Part shown: positions 17,283-24,966 of the stretch, piece after piece | Position numbering within the stretch: the stretch's first letter is position 1 | Layout: each line of letters starts with the position of its first letter | NCBI RefSeq assembly: GCF_002086795.1 | Contig: NZ_MVIM01000016.1 | Span: 1-64,000, forward strand | Length of the DNA stretch: 64,000 nt | From: Mycolicibacterium tusciae | GTDB lineage: Bacteria; Actinomycetota; Actinomycetes; Mycobacteriales; Mycobacteriaceae | Reading direction: 5' to 3' | Notes under the pieces: model-generated | The model's database searches: none | What the model saw: only the letters and a program-made list of their open reading frames with translations | What the model was told of the DNA's origin: nothing | Position numbers and translations under genes: made by a program

Positions 17283-18983
17283 CTATTCCGACCCTTCGGT
17301 GTCCATCTCACGTAGTTCGCGCTTGAGGATCTTGCCAGTGGGATTGCGCGGCAACTCGTCGAGGAACACCACCTCGCGGGGGACCTTGTAGCGGGCCAGA
17401 TTGTCCCGCACGTACGCCTTGATGCCGTCCTCGTCGATCGACGCACCATCGGTCTTGACCACGAAGCAGCGCAACCGGTGCCCCCACTCCTTGTCTTCGA
17501 CACCGAGCGCGGTGGCCTCGACGACCTCGGGATGCCCGCTCACCAGGTCCTCGATCTCGGCGGGGAACACGTTCTCACCGCCGGAGACGATCATCTCGTC
17601 GTCACGACCGCTCACGTACAGCAGACCGTGCTCGTCGAAGTAGCCGACGTCGCCGGACGACATCAGTCCGTCGATGATCTGTTTGTGCCCGCCACCGGTA
17701 TAGCCCTCAAAGGGGAAGGTGTTGCCGACGAAGATGCGTCCCACCTCGCCCTGCGGTAGCTCGGCGCCGTTGTCATCGAGGATCTTGACCTTGACGCCCT
17801 TGACGACGGGGCCGACCGTGCCCGGATTGATCGACAGGTCCTTGGGCCGCGCGATGGTCGCGAAAGCGATCTCGGTCGAGCCGTACAGGTTGTAGACGAC
17901 GGGGCCGAGGTCCTTCAGCGCGCGCGTCGCCAGCTCGGCGCCCAGCTGTGACCCGGACACGAACACGATGCGCAATGACGACAGGTCGGGTTTGGGCTGG
18001 GTCTTCTCGAGTTCGTCGAGCAGCCGAGACAACATCACCGGTACGACGACGATTGCGGTGGCCTTGTTCTTCTCGATGTCCGCCAGCACGGTCGCCGGCT
18101 TGAAGCGCCTGCGCAGCACCAGCGTGGAGCCCAGCATCATCGCGATCGTGGCGTGCAGGAAACCGAGCGCGTGGAACATCGGCGCCGGAAGCGACGTCAC
18201 CTCCCCCGCCTTGAACGGGACGTGGGACAGCACGCCGCCGATGGGCGCCAGCGAGGGCGGGGTGCTGCGGTTGGCTCCCTTGGGCGTCCCGGTGGTACCG
18301 CTGGTCAGGATGATGATCGACGAGTGCTTGCTCACCTTGGGGGCGTGCGCGGAACTGCTGCGGGCGATCAGATCCGCGATCGTCTCGTCGGTGCTTTCGG
18401 ACGGCCCGTCTTTGTCCGGGTTGGTCGGTAGCGCGCGCAGCTTGCCGAAATCGGGGTCGGCCTGCGAAACGGCGGACGTGTACTCGTCGTCGTAGATGAT
18501 GACCTTCGCGCCTTCGCGTTCCGACACCTCCTTGACCTGGGGTCCGGAGAATTCGCTGTTGAGCAGGATGATGCGCGCCCCGGTGCGGGCCGCGCCGTAC
18601 ACCGAGACGAGGAACCACCGGTGGTTTCGCGCGAGGATCGCCACCCCGTCGCCACCCTTGACGCCCATGGCCAGCAGGCCGTTGGCGACGGCGTGCGCCG
18701 CATCGTCGAGTTCTTTGAAGGTGAACTCGCCCTCGTCGTCGATGACGGCGACGCGATCCGGCGTGCGGCGCGCGTTGAGCGCCGGGATCATGCCGAACTC
18801 GCCCCAGCGCCGGATGTCGGCGAGGAACGCGGCGATGTTCTGCGGTGCCTCCAGCTTCAGCGCGCCGGCTTCGAACATCTTGCGGGCGTAGTGCAGTTCG
18901 GCCGATCCGCGCTCCAGGTACTTCTGGGAGGTCTGCTGGATCTTGGCCGCTGCCTGCAACGGAAGATCGGTTAGCTTGGGCAT
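17283..18983 (-). CDS. fadD2: Acyl-CoA synthetase FadD2
   Basis: This ATP-dependent fatty acyl-CoA ligase (ANL superfamily) has 566 residues. It carries the AMP-binding P-loop TSGTTGTPKG near residue 230, the YGSTE motif, SGDVGYFDEHGLLYVSGRDDE, and the C-terminal catalytic lysine in NPTGKILKRELRE. It is cytosolic or membrane-associated, with no signal peptide. The start codon is 6 bases after a -10-like TATTGT (18990-18995), suggesting a leaderless mRNA. It is divergent from the polymerase gene across 55 bases. The name is by synteny with Rv0270. Confidence 0.94.
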   Translation of the reverse strand: MPKLTDLPLQAAAKIQQTSQKYLERGSAELHYARKMFEAGALKLEAPQNIAAFLADIRRWGEFGMIPALNARRTPDRVAVIDDEGEFTFKELDDAAHAVANGLLAMGVKGGDGVAILARNHRWFLVSVYGAARTGARIILLNSEFSGPQVKEVSEREGAKVIIYDDEYTSAVSQADPDFGKLRALPTNPDKDGPSESTDETIADLIARSSSAHAPKVSKHSSIIILTSGTTGTPKGANRSTPPSLAPIGGVLSHVPFKAGEVTSLPAPMFHALGFLHATIAMMLGSTLVLRRRFKPATVLADIEKNKATAIVVVPVMLSRLLDELEKTQPKPDLSSLRIVFVSGSQLGAELATRALKDLGPVVYNLYGSTEIAFATIARPKDLSINPGTVGPVVKGVKVKILDDNGAELPQGEVGRIFVGNTFPFEGYTGGGHKQIIDGLMSSGDVGYFDEHGLLYVSGRDDEMIVSGGENVFPAEIEDLVSGHPEVVEATALGVEDKEWGHRLRCFVVKTDGASIDEDGIKAYVRDNLARYKVPREVVFLDELPRNPTGKILKRELREMDTEGSE

Positions 18984-18989
18984 GAACCC

Positions 18990-19032
18990 ACAATATGTGA
19001 CACGGGTCGCATGTCGGCCTGGAACCTAACAT
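18990..19032. promoter_or_regulatory. Two leaderless promoters flanking a CRP-like site between fadD2 and the polymerase gene
   Basis: On the minus strand TATTGT (18990-18995) ends 6 bases before the fadD2 ATG. On the plus strand TAACAT (19027-19032) ends 6 bases before the polymerase ATG. Between them, at 18996-19011, is TGTGA-CACGGG-TCGCA, one mismatch from the CRP consensus TGTGA-N6-TCACA. Its centre is at about -20 for fadD2 and -35 for the polymerase, so a bound CRP (Rv3676-type) would be expected to interfere with both promoters. By-eye prediction. Confidence 0.5.
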
Positions 19033-19038
19033 GGACCC

Positions 19039-20286
19039 ATGCCCGCCCCGCTCCACTTGGAGGTCGACGGTCAGCAGGTGCCCATCACCAACCCTGACAA
19101 GGTCGTGTTCCCGGCATTCCAGGGACACGGCGAGGTCACCAAGATGGACCTGATGCGCTACTACCTGCGCGTCGCCGACGGAGCGCTGCGCGGTGTGGCC
19201 GACCGGCCGATGATTCTCAAGCGGTTCGTCAAGGGCATCACCGAGGAGGCGGTGTTCCAGAAGCGTGCGCCAGCGAAGCGGCCGAACTTCGTCGACGTCG
19301 CCGAACTGAAATACGCGTCCGGAACGTCGGCCAAAGAAGCGGTGATCCGCGACGCGGGTGGGCTGGTGTGGGCTGTCAACCTCGGCTGTGTCGACCTCAA
19401 TCCCCACCCGGTGCGCGCCGACGACCTGGCCCACCCCGACGAGTTACGCGTCGACCTCGATCCGATGCCCGGTGTGGACTGGCGCCAGATCGTCGCGGTG
19501 GCGCTGATCGCCCGCGAGGTACTCGAGGACTACGGGCTGACGGCATGGCCCAAGACCTCCGGGTCGCGAGGCTTCCACATCTATGCGCGCATCGAACGAC
19601 GCTGGCCGTTCAAGCAGGTGCGCCTGGCCGCACAGACAATCGCGCGCGAGGTGGAAAGCCGCGCTCCGGACCTCGCCACCAGCCGGTGGTGGAAGGAGGA
19701 GCGAGAGGGTGTGTTCGTCGACTTCAACCAGAACGCGTTCGACCGCACGGTGGCATCTGCCTACTCGGTGCGGTCGCTGCCGGACGCACGGGTGTCGACA
19801 CCGTTGTTGTGGGACGAGGTCGCCGACTGCCATCCCGAGCAATTCACCATCGCGACCGTGCCACAGCGGTTCGAGGATTACGGCGACCCGTGGGAGGGAA
19901 TAGACGACTCAGCGGGTTCACTCGATTCGCTGCTCGACCTCGCCGACAAGCTCGGCCCGCCCGAGAAGGCGCCGCGCGGCGCACGCAAAGGAACGGGCCG
20001 CCGTGAGTCGGTGATGCCGCTGATCGAGGTCGCCCGCACGAAGACCAAAGACGAGGCGATGGCCGCGCTGGACGCCTGGCGTGAACGTTACCCGTCGGTA
20101 GCTGAAAGGCTCGAAGCGCCAGACATTCTGGTAGACGGCATGCGGGGCCCCAGTTCGATCTGGTACCGCATTCGAATCAACCTGCAACATGTGCCCGAGG
20201 ATCAGCGGCCTCCGCAGGAACCGCTGCTCGCCGACTACAACCCGTGGGAGAACTACACGGGGCCGCAATGGATGCGCCGAGACTGA
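19039..20286 (+). CDS. LigD-type polymerase-domain protein (PolD2 / Rv0269c-like primase-polymerase)
   Basis: This is a stand-alone archaeo-eukaryotic primase-type polymerase, related to the POL domain of LigD. Such enzymes add dNTPs or rNTPs and act in DNA repair and gap filling. The 415 residues carry the metal-binding motif LRVDLDPMPG (about 135-144), KTSGSRGFHIY near 175, and the later acidic motif VFVDFNQNA near 230. There is no ligase or nuclease domain. The closest named relative I recall is M. smegmatis PolD2. It probably has a leaderless transcript (TAACAT 6 bases upstream). Confidence 0.9.
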   Translation: MPAPLHLEVDGQQVPITNPDKVVFPAFQGHGEVTKMDLMRYYLRVADGALRGVADRPMILKRFVKGITEEAVFQKRAPAKRPNFVDVAELKYASGTSAKEAVIRDAGGLVWAVNLGCVDLNPHPVRADDLAHPDELRVDLDPMPGVDWRQIVAVALIAREVLEDYGLTAWPKTSGSRGFHIYARIERRWPFKQVRLAAQTIAREVESRAPDLATSRWWKEEREGVFVDFNQNAFDRTVASAYSVRSLPDARVSTPLLWDEVADCHPEQFTIATVPQRFEDYGDPWEGIDDSAGSLDSLLDLADKLGPPEKAPRGARKGTGRRESVMPLIEVARTKTKDEAMAALDAWRERYPSVAERLEAPDILVDGMRGPSSIWYRIRINLQHVPEDQRPPQEPLLADYNPWENYTGPQWMRRD

Positions 20287-20377
20287 CTCGTTTGCTATTC
20301 GGCAGACCTGGGCACCAAAACACGTTCTTACCAAAGTATTAGCGATAGCACCCGGTTGCCTTACTTTGCCTGGATAC

Positions 20378-20390
20378 CTTGAGACTCAAG
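20378..20390. promoter_or_regulatory. Perfect 13-bp palindrome CTTGAGACTCAAG before the STAS gene
   Basis: The arms CTTGAG and CTCAAG flank a single A, ending 18 bases before the STAS protein start codon. The half-sites resemble those of the HspR HAIR element (CTTGAGT-N7-ACTCAAG), but the spacing is far too short for that element. It may be an operator for another regulator or a short mRNA structure just before the ribosome site GGGGAGG. Confidence 0.4.
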
Positions 20391-20408
20391 AGACCGAGGG
20401 GAGGCAAC

Positions 20409-20819
20409 ATGTACGGCAACCCGGCGTTCGATTGTGCTGGCGCTCAGATCCATGCGGTGTGCCGTCAGTTGGCCACCGTAGTGACCGTCGAAGGCGTGAT
20501 CGACGACACCAACATCGAGCGGGTCACCGCCCTGGCGCTTCGGTTCGTCATCGCGGAGAAACCCTTCGTGCTCGACCTCAGCAGCGTGAGTTCCTATTCA
20601 GGACACGCACTTTCGCTGCTGTCCGCGGTCGACGAGAGTTGCTTCCACAGCGGTGTGGAGTGGTCGCTGATCACCAGCGCCCCCGTCATGCGCGCGATGC
20701 AGGCTGCCGGGCTCAGCTTCCCGGTCGCCGAGTCGATTCCCGACGCGCTCCATCATTTCGCCGACAGCATCGACGAACGCCGTCGCCTGCTGCCCCTGCT
20801 GACCAAGAAATCCGCATAG
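20409..20819 (+). CDS. STAS-domain protein (anti-sigma factor antagonist-like)
   Basis: This 136-residue protein has a single STAS fold: VTVEGVIDDTNIERVTALAL at about 26-45 and FVLDLSSVSSYSGHALSLLS at about 55-74. Serines lie in the loop where SpoIIAA-type proteins are phosphorylated. The ATG at 20409 has GGGGAGG 5 bases upstream; a longer in-frame start at 20379 lacks one. STAS proteins usually bind anti-sigma factors or kinases, but no such partner is encoded nearby, so the regulated sigma factor is unknown. Confidence 0.85.
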   Translation: MYGNPAFDCAGAQIHAVCRQLATVVTVEGVIDDTNIERVTALALRFVIAEKPFVLDLSSVSSYSGHALSLLSAVDESCFHSGVEWSLITSAPVMRAMQAAGLSFPVAESIPDALHHFADSIDERRRLLPLLTKKSA

Positions 20820-20834
20820 CGGAAAGGTCCGAAA

Positions 20835-20918
20835 ATGCTTCTCGATATTCGCTGGCTCCAGTTCCTGCTTGGGCGCCGTCACCTGCCCGCCAGGCGCGCA
20901 CTGCCCGCCGCTCGGTAA
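20835..20918 (+). CDS. Possible 27-codon leader ORF before the NYN-domain gene
   Basis: The frame from the ATG at 20835 encodes 27 residues beginning MLLDIRWLQF and rich in Arg, Leu, Pro and Ala. It has GGAAAGG 7 bases upstream and stops with TAA 5 bases before the TTG start of the NYN gene. It may be a short upstream ORF that couples translation to a weak TTG start, or it may be chance. The codons match no protein I know. Confidence 0.25.
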   Translation: MLLDIRWLQFLLGRRHLPARRALPAAR

Positions 20919-20923
20919 CCGTA

Positions 20924-21298
20924 TTGCGCTGGATCGTCGACGGCATGAACGTCGTCGGGTCCCGCCCGGACGGCTGGTGGCGCAATCGCCGGTCGGCGAT
21001 GTCCACCTTGATCGAACATCTCGAACGTTGGGCGTCCACCGAAGGTGAGGACGTGACGGTGGTGTTCGAGCATCCGCTGTCACCGCCGCTGGAATCGTCG
21101 GTCATCACCATCGCGCACGCACCGCGGGCGGCGGCCAACTCGGCCGACGACCACATCGTCACGCTGGTCGGGTCCGCCGAGAATCCGCAGGACGTCCGCG
21201 TGGCTACCTCGGATCGTGCACTGTCAGAGCGGGTCGGGGCGCTCGGCGCGACGGTCTACCCCGCGCAGCGCCTGCGTGACCTCATTGACCCTCGCTGA
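20924..21298 (+). CDS. NYN/PIN-like nuclease-fold protein (Rv0268c-like)
   Basis: This 124-residue protein begins RWIVDGMNVVGSRPDGWW. The VDGMNV aspartate and later acidic residues (VVFEHP, NSADDHIV, VATSDRAL) fit the YacP-like NYN/PIN ribonuclease fold, in which four acidic residues bind metal. I chose the TTG at 20924 because it gives the family-like start; there is no good ribosome site, so the start is uncertain. It runs into the convergent XRE gene, overlapping by 17 bases. It probably acts on RNA, but the substrate is unknown. Confidence 0.75.
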   Translation: MRWIVDGMNVVGSRPDGWWRNRRSAMSTLIEHLERWASTEGEDVTVVFEHPLSPPLESSVITIAHAPRAAANSADDHIVTLVGSAENPQDVRVATSDRALSERVGALGATVYPAQRLRDLIDPR

Positions 21299-22145
21299 CG
21301 CGCTCACCGGTCCAGTTGGCCAGCAGGCGTAAGGCGGTCTCCGAGGGCGACGCCGCCTCCGCGGTGTAGAGGCACAGGGTCTGGTCGGGATCGCCGAGTA
21401 GCGCGACGGACTCGTACTGCAACGTCAGGTCCCCGACGAGCGGATGGTGGTAACGCTTCGTTCCGTGCGTGCGTTCGCGCACATTGTGATCGGCCCAAAA
21501 ACGGCGAAACTCCGGGCTCTTCACCGACAGCTCACCCACCAACTCCATCAGCAGCGGATCGTCGGGATGACGTCCGGCGTCCAGGCGCAAGGTCCCGACG
21601 TTGTCCTTGGCGACCTCCTCCCAATCGACGAACAGCTCTTGGGTGGACTCGTCTAAAAAGGTGTAGCGCAACAGATTTCGTTCGCGTGGCGGGAGCGCTT
21701 CGAAATCCGTGAGTAGCGCCCGCGCCAGTTTGTTCGCGGCGAGCACATCCATCCGGCGGCCGAAGACGAACGCGGGCGTCACGTCGTCCAGCGTCTCGAG
21801 GATGCGCCGCACACCGGGCCGCACGCGTTGCACGGGCGCCGGCGCACGCCTGCGCGGCCGTCGCGGGTTGGTCTTGGCGATCCGAAACAGGTACGCGCGT
21901 TCGGTGTCGTCGAGGCGCAACGCGCGAGCCACGGCATCGAGAACCTCGTCGGACACATTCAGGTGCCGGCCCTGTTCGAGGCGGCTGTAGTAGTCCACGC
22001 TGACACCGGCAAGCGCAGCGACCTCTTCGCGACGCAACCCTGGCACGCGTCGCCTACGACCGGTGCCGCCGACATCGACATCGTCGACGTTCAGCCGCGC
22101 GCGGCGGGTACGCAGGAAGTCCCTCAGCTCCGCGTTGTGCTCCAT
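21282..22145 (-). CDS. XRE-family regulator with MmyB-like ligand-binding domain
   Basis: This 287-residue regulator has an N-terminal helix-turn-helix (about 25-75: LRREEVAALAGVSVDYYSRLEQGRHLNVSDEVLDAVARAL) and a C-terminal MmyB-like domain starting near 105. Actinobacteria have many such regulators divergent from a short-chain dehydrogenase they repress, and here an SDR gene starts 120 bases away. The ATG at 22145 is 7 bases after a -10-like CAGACT, suggesting a leaderless mRNA. This gene begins the accessory block that departs from the H37Rv order. Confidence 0.9.
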   Translation of the reverse strand: MEHNAELRDFLRTRRARLNVDDVDVGGTGRRRRVPGLRREEVAALAGVSVDYYSRLEQGRHLNVSDEVLDAVARALRLDDTERAYLFRIAKTNPRRPRRRAPAPVQRVRPGVRRILETLDDVTPAFVFGRRMDVLAANKLARALLTDFEALPPRERNLLRYTFLDESTQELFVDWEEVAKDNVGTLRLDAGRHPDDPLLMELVGELSVKSPEFRRFWADHNVRERTHGTKRYHHPLVGDLTLQYESVALLGDPDQTLCLYTAEAASPSETALRLLANWTGERVSEGQ

Positions 22146-22190
22146 GTCAACCAGTCTGAGGCCCCCGGCGCGTGCACGCCGGAACAAACG

Positions 22191-22207
22191 TAGGTCTGCC
22201 AGACCTA
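22191..22207. promoter_or_regulatory. Perfect palindrome TAGGTCTG-C-CAGACCTA, candidate XRE operator
   Basis: This 17-bp perfect inverted repeat (8-bp arms, 1-base centre) sits in the divergent gap between the XRE regulator and the SDR gene, 46 bases upstream of the regulator start and 59 bases upstream of the SDR start. Such symmetry in a regulator-enzyme divergent promoter is the expected layout of an autoregulated operator. Confidence 0.6.
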
Positions 22208-22265
22208 GGTAGAGCAGTGCTCGAATAGGCGGAAAGCATCGTGCCGTCGCGATGTTGATGTGGGC

Positions 22266-23054
22266 ATGACCACTTCAACCAACACCACCAACACCGACAC
22301 CACTCTCATCGGCCGCGTCGCCGTCGTGACCGGCGCGTCCAGCGGCATCGGCGAGGCCACCGCCAAGCGCCTGGCCGCATCCGGCGCCAAGGTCGCCGTG
22401 CTCGCTCGGCGCGCAGAACGACTCGACAAGCTCGTCAACGAGATCGAGCAGGCCGGCGGCACCGCCCTGGCCGTTCCCATCGACGTGTCCGACGCCGAGG
22501 CCGTACGCGCCGCCGCCGATCGGGTGGCTCGCGAGCTGGGCACCGTCGACCTGCTGTTCAACAACGCCGGGGTCATGCTTCCGGCACCCGTCGAGGAACA
22601 GCGCTTCGATCAGTGGCAGCAACAGATCGACCTGAACATCAGCGGCCTGATGTATGTGATCGGCGCATTCATTCCGCAACTGATCGCGTCGGCTTCCGAG
22701 AAGGGGGTCGCCGACCTGATCAACACCTCGTCGATCGGCGCGCAGAACATCTTCCCGAACTTCGCCGTCTACGCGGGAACGAAGGCCTACGTGACACACA
22801 TGTCGCGAACGCTGCGTGCAGAACTCGGCCCCAAGGGAATCCGGGTCTCCGCGATCGAGCCTGGCATCGTCGGGACGGAACTGCCGAACCACGTGACCGA
22901 CGCCGGGGCAGGAGAATGGATCTCCGAGACGAAGGGGCAGATCGATGTGCTCGAATCCGAGGATGTGGCTGAGGCGATCAACTTCCTGGCCAGCCAGCCG
23001 GCCCGGGTGAACTTCCAGCAGCTCACGATCATGCCGACCGCGCAGGTTTCCTAG
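22266..23054 (+). CDS. Short-chain dehydrogenase/reductase
   Basis: This 262-residue classical SDR has the cofactor motif TGASSGIG (about 24-31), NNAG near 99, the catalytic serine in INTSSIGAQ near 156, and Tyr/Lys in YAGTK near 169-173. The NAD(P) preference points to NADP because basic residues follow the second strand (ARRAERL). It starts at the ATG at 22266; a GTG two codons upstream is possible. Divergent from the XRE regulator, it is probably induced by the small molecule that regulator senses. Substrate unknown. Confidence 0.92.
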   Translation: MTTSTNTTNTDTTLIGRVAVVTGASSGIGEATAKRLAASGAKVAVLARRAERLDKLVNEIEQAGGTALAVPIDVSDAEAVRAAADRVARELGTVDLLFNNAGVMLPAPVEEQRFDQWQQQIDLNISGLMYVIGAFIPQLIASASEKGVADLINTSSIGAQNIFPNFAVYAGTKAYVTHMSRTLRAELGPKGIRVSAIEPGIVGTELPNHVTDAGAGEWISETKGQIDVLESEDVAEAINFLASQPARVNFQQLTIMPTAQVS

Positions 23055-23094
23055 CCGCCGGCACGATCGCCGCGAGGTCGGATCGGTCGCTGAC

Positions 23095-23100
23095 TAATAT
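23095..23100 (+). promoter_or_regulatory. -10 element TAATAT of a leaderless marR promoter
   Basis: TAATAT ends 6 bases before the ATG at 23107, so transcription is expected to begin at or within one base of the start codon. No ribosome-binding sequence is present in the 6-base gap. This is the clearest of the leaderless arrangements in the window. Confidence 0.6.
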
Positions 23101-23106
23101 TCGTCC

Positions 23107-23541
23107 ATGCCGTCCAAGGCAAGGCGCCCCGACCTCGCGGCGATGCTCGCTCCGCTGCTCCGTGAGTTGATCGCCGCAGAGCTTCCAGTGCTGGCCGAAC
23201 ACGATGTGTCGATGTGGGGCTACGCCGTGCTGCTCGCCCTCGACGAATCCCCGGTACGCACCCAGGCGGCGCTCGCCGAGGCCATCGGTGCCGACAAGAC
23301 GCGCATCATCCCGACGCTCGACGAGCTGCAGACCAAGGGCCACATCGAGCGGCACGCCGACCCCGACGATCGCCGCGTACGACTGCTTTCCATCACCGAA
23401 TCCGGCCGCCAGGTGAAAGAGACGGTGCAGAACGACATCCAGCGCGCCGAGGAGCGCTGGCTCTCGGCGCTCTCAGCCGACGAGCGTCGAGTGTTCCTGA
23501 ACGCGCTACAGAACATCACACGCGTGCGCCATGCCCCTTAG
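23107..23541 (+). CDS. MarR family transcriptional regulator
   Basis: This 144-residue winged-helix protein has recognition helix region RTQAALAEAIGADKTRIIPTLDEL (about 56-79) and the wing motif RHADPDDRRVRLLSITESG typical of MarR. It begins directly after a leaderless-type promoter. Its stop codon TAG is the first half of the -10 (TAGGGT) of the following permease gene, so the two genes are tightly packed and may be regulated together. Ligand unknown. Confidence 0.92.
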   Translation: MPSKARRPDLAAMLAPLLRELIAAELPVLAEHDVSMWGYAVLLALDESPVRTQAALAEAIGADKTRIIPTLDELQTKGHIERHADPDDRRVRLLSITESGRQVKETVQNDIQRAEERWLSALSADERRVFLNALQNITRVRHAP

Positions 23542-23544
23542 GGT
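23539..23544 (+). promoter_or_regulatory. -10 element TAGGGT of the permease gene, overlapping the marR stop codon
   Basis: TAGGGT includes the marR stop TAG and ends 6 bases before the permease GTG at 23551, which has no clear ribosome site. A leaderless internal promoter is therefore likely, giving the permease expression independent of marR read-through. Confidence 0.45.
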
Positions 23545-23550
23545 CGAAGA

Positions 23551-24966
23551 GTGAACCGCCTCGACCGCTTCTTCGAGATCTCGGAGCGAGGGTCCACGCT
23601 CACCAACGAGATCCGCGGCGGCGTAGTCACTTTCATCGCGATGGCCTACATCATCGTGCTGAACCCGATCATCTTGTCCGGCATCGACGACGTCACGGGC
23701 AGCCAGCTCGAATTCGATCAGGTCTCGGCGGTGACGTCGCTGGCCGCGGGCGTCATGACCATCCTGTTCGGTCTCATCTCGCGACTGCCATTCGCGTTCG
23801 CCGCGGGACTGGGCCTCAACTCGTTCGTCGCAACGACGCTGGTCGACTCGCTGACCTGGCCCGAGGCGATGGGACTCGTCGTCATCAACGGGCTCATCAT
23901 CGTCGCACTCGCGGCGACCGGGTTGCGCAGACTCGTCTTCGACGCCGTCCCGATCCAGCTGAAGATCGCGATCACCGCCGGCATCGGCTTGTTCATCCTG
24001 TTCATCGGATTGGTCGACGCCGGCTTCGTCGGGTCGACGGGAACACCGTCGCCTCCGATGGGCCTGGGCATCGGCGGCGCCGGGGACATCAGCACAGTCC
24101 CCACCGTCATCTTCGTGTTCACGCTGTTGGTGACAGGCATCCTCGTGGCGCGACGGGTGCGTGGCGGCATCCTGATCGGACTCGTCGCGGGCACCGTGGT
24201 CGCCGTCGTCGTCGAGGCGATCTGGCATCTCGGGTCGGCGGTCGAGAAGCCCGGCGGCTGGAGCCTGTCGGTGCCGACCTTGTCGGGATCGCCGTTCGCG
24301 CTGCCCGACCTATCACTGATCGGCGATGTCAGCCTCTTCGGCAGCTTCGGCCGCATCGGGGCGATCGCCTTCGTGATGTTCGTGTTCACTCTGGTCTTCG
24401 CGAACTTCTTCGACGCGATGGGCAGTTTCACCGGCCTCGCGCGTGAGTCCGGGCTCGCCGACGATCAAGGAATCTTTCCGCGCCTGCGTTCGGCGCTGAT
24501 CGTCGAGGGCGCCGGCGCGGTCGTCGGCGGGGCGACGTCGGCGTCGTCGCAAACCGTCTTCGTCGAGTCCGGAGCCGGTATCGAAGAGGGCGCCCGTACG
24601 GGTCTCGCGAATCTCGTTACGGGCGTTCTGTTTATGGCCGCCATGTTCATCTCGCCACTCGCATCGATCGTTCCGACCGAGGTCGCCGCGGCTGCGCTGG
24701 TGGTCGTCGGAACGATGATGGCGGCCCATCTGCGGCACATCGACATATCCGAGTTCTCCATCGCGCTGCCCGTCGTGCTCACCGTGGCGACCATGCCGTT
24801 CTCCTACTCGATCGCCAACGGCATCGGCGTGGGATTCATCGTGTGGGTGGTGACCCGCTCGGCAGCGGGCAAGGCCCGCGAAATCAGCCCGCTGATGTGG
24901 ATCGTCGCCGCGGGCTTCGTGGTCTACTTCGCGCGCGGCTGGGTCGAGTCACTGCTTGGCATGTAG
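23551..24966 (+). CDS. NCS2-type purine (adenine/guanine/hypoxanthine) permease, AzgA-like
   Basis: This 471-residue membrane transporter has about 12-14 helices. The N-terminus RFFEISERGSTLTNEIRGGVVTFIAMAYIIVLNPIIL is diagnostic of the AzgA/PbuG purine permease branch. The substrate-binding segments AGLGLNSF, FDAMGSFTGLARESG and ASSQTVFVESGAGIEEGARTG are present. It imports nucleobases by proton symport in characterised relatives. Its end overlaps the convergent SCO6745-family gene by 18 bases. Nucleobase specificity cannot be read from sequence. Confidence 0.92.
   Translation: MNRLDRFFEISERGSTLTNEIRGGVVTFIAMAYIIVLNPIILSGIDDVTGSQLEFDQVSAVTSLAAGVMTILFGLISRLPFAFAAGLGLNSFVATTLVDSLTWPEAMGLVVINGLIIVALAATGLRRLVFDAVPIQLKIAITAGIGLFILFIGLVDAGFVGSTGTPSPPMGLGIGGAGDISTVPTVIFVFTLLVTGILVARRVRGGILIGLVAGTVVAVVVEAIWHLGSAVEKPGGWSLSVPTLSGSPFALPDLSLIGDVSLFGSFGRIGAIAFVMFVFTLVFANFFDAMGSFTGLARESGLADDQGIFPRLRSALIVEGAGAVVGGATSASSQTVFVESGAGIEEGARTGLANLVTGVLFMAAMFISPLASIVPTEVAAAALVVVGTMMAAHLRHIDISEFSIALPVVLTVATMPFSYSIANGIGVGFIVWVVTRSAAGKAREISPLMWIVAAGFVVYFARGWVESLLGM

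Noticed and set aside
17773..19434. 553-codon minus-strand frame overlapping fadD2 and the polymerase gene
   Set aside because: It is out of frame with both real genes, has low-complexity Arg/Gly/Ala composition, and spans a divergent promoter.
20287..20312. SigF-like promoter (GTTT...GGGCAC) upstream of the STAS gene
   Set aside because: The -10 deviates from GGGTAT in several positions, and the match is no better than chance in this GC-rich sequence.
20378..20390. HspR HAIR element
   Set aside because: The arms resemble HAIR half-sites, but the spacing is 1 base instead of about 7, so HspR is not expected to bind in the known way.
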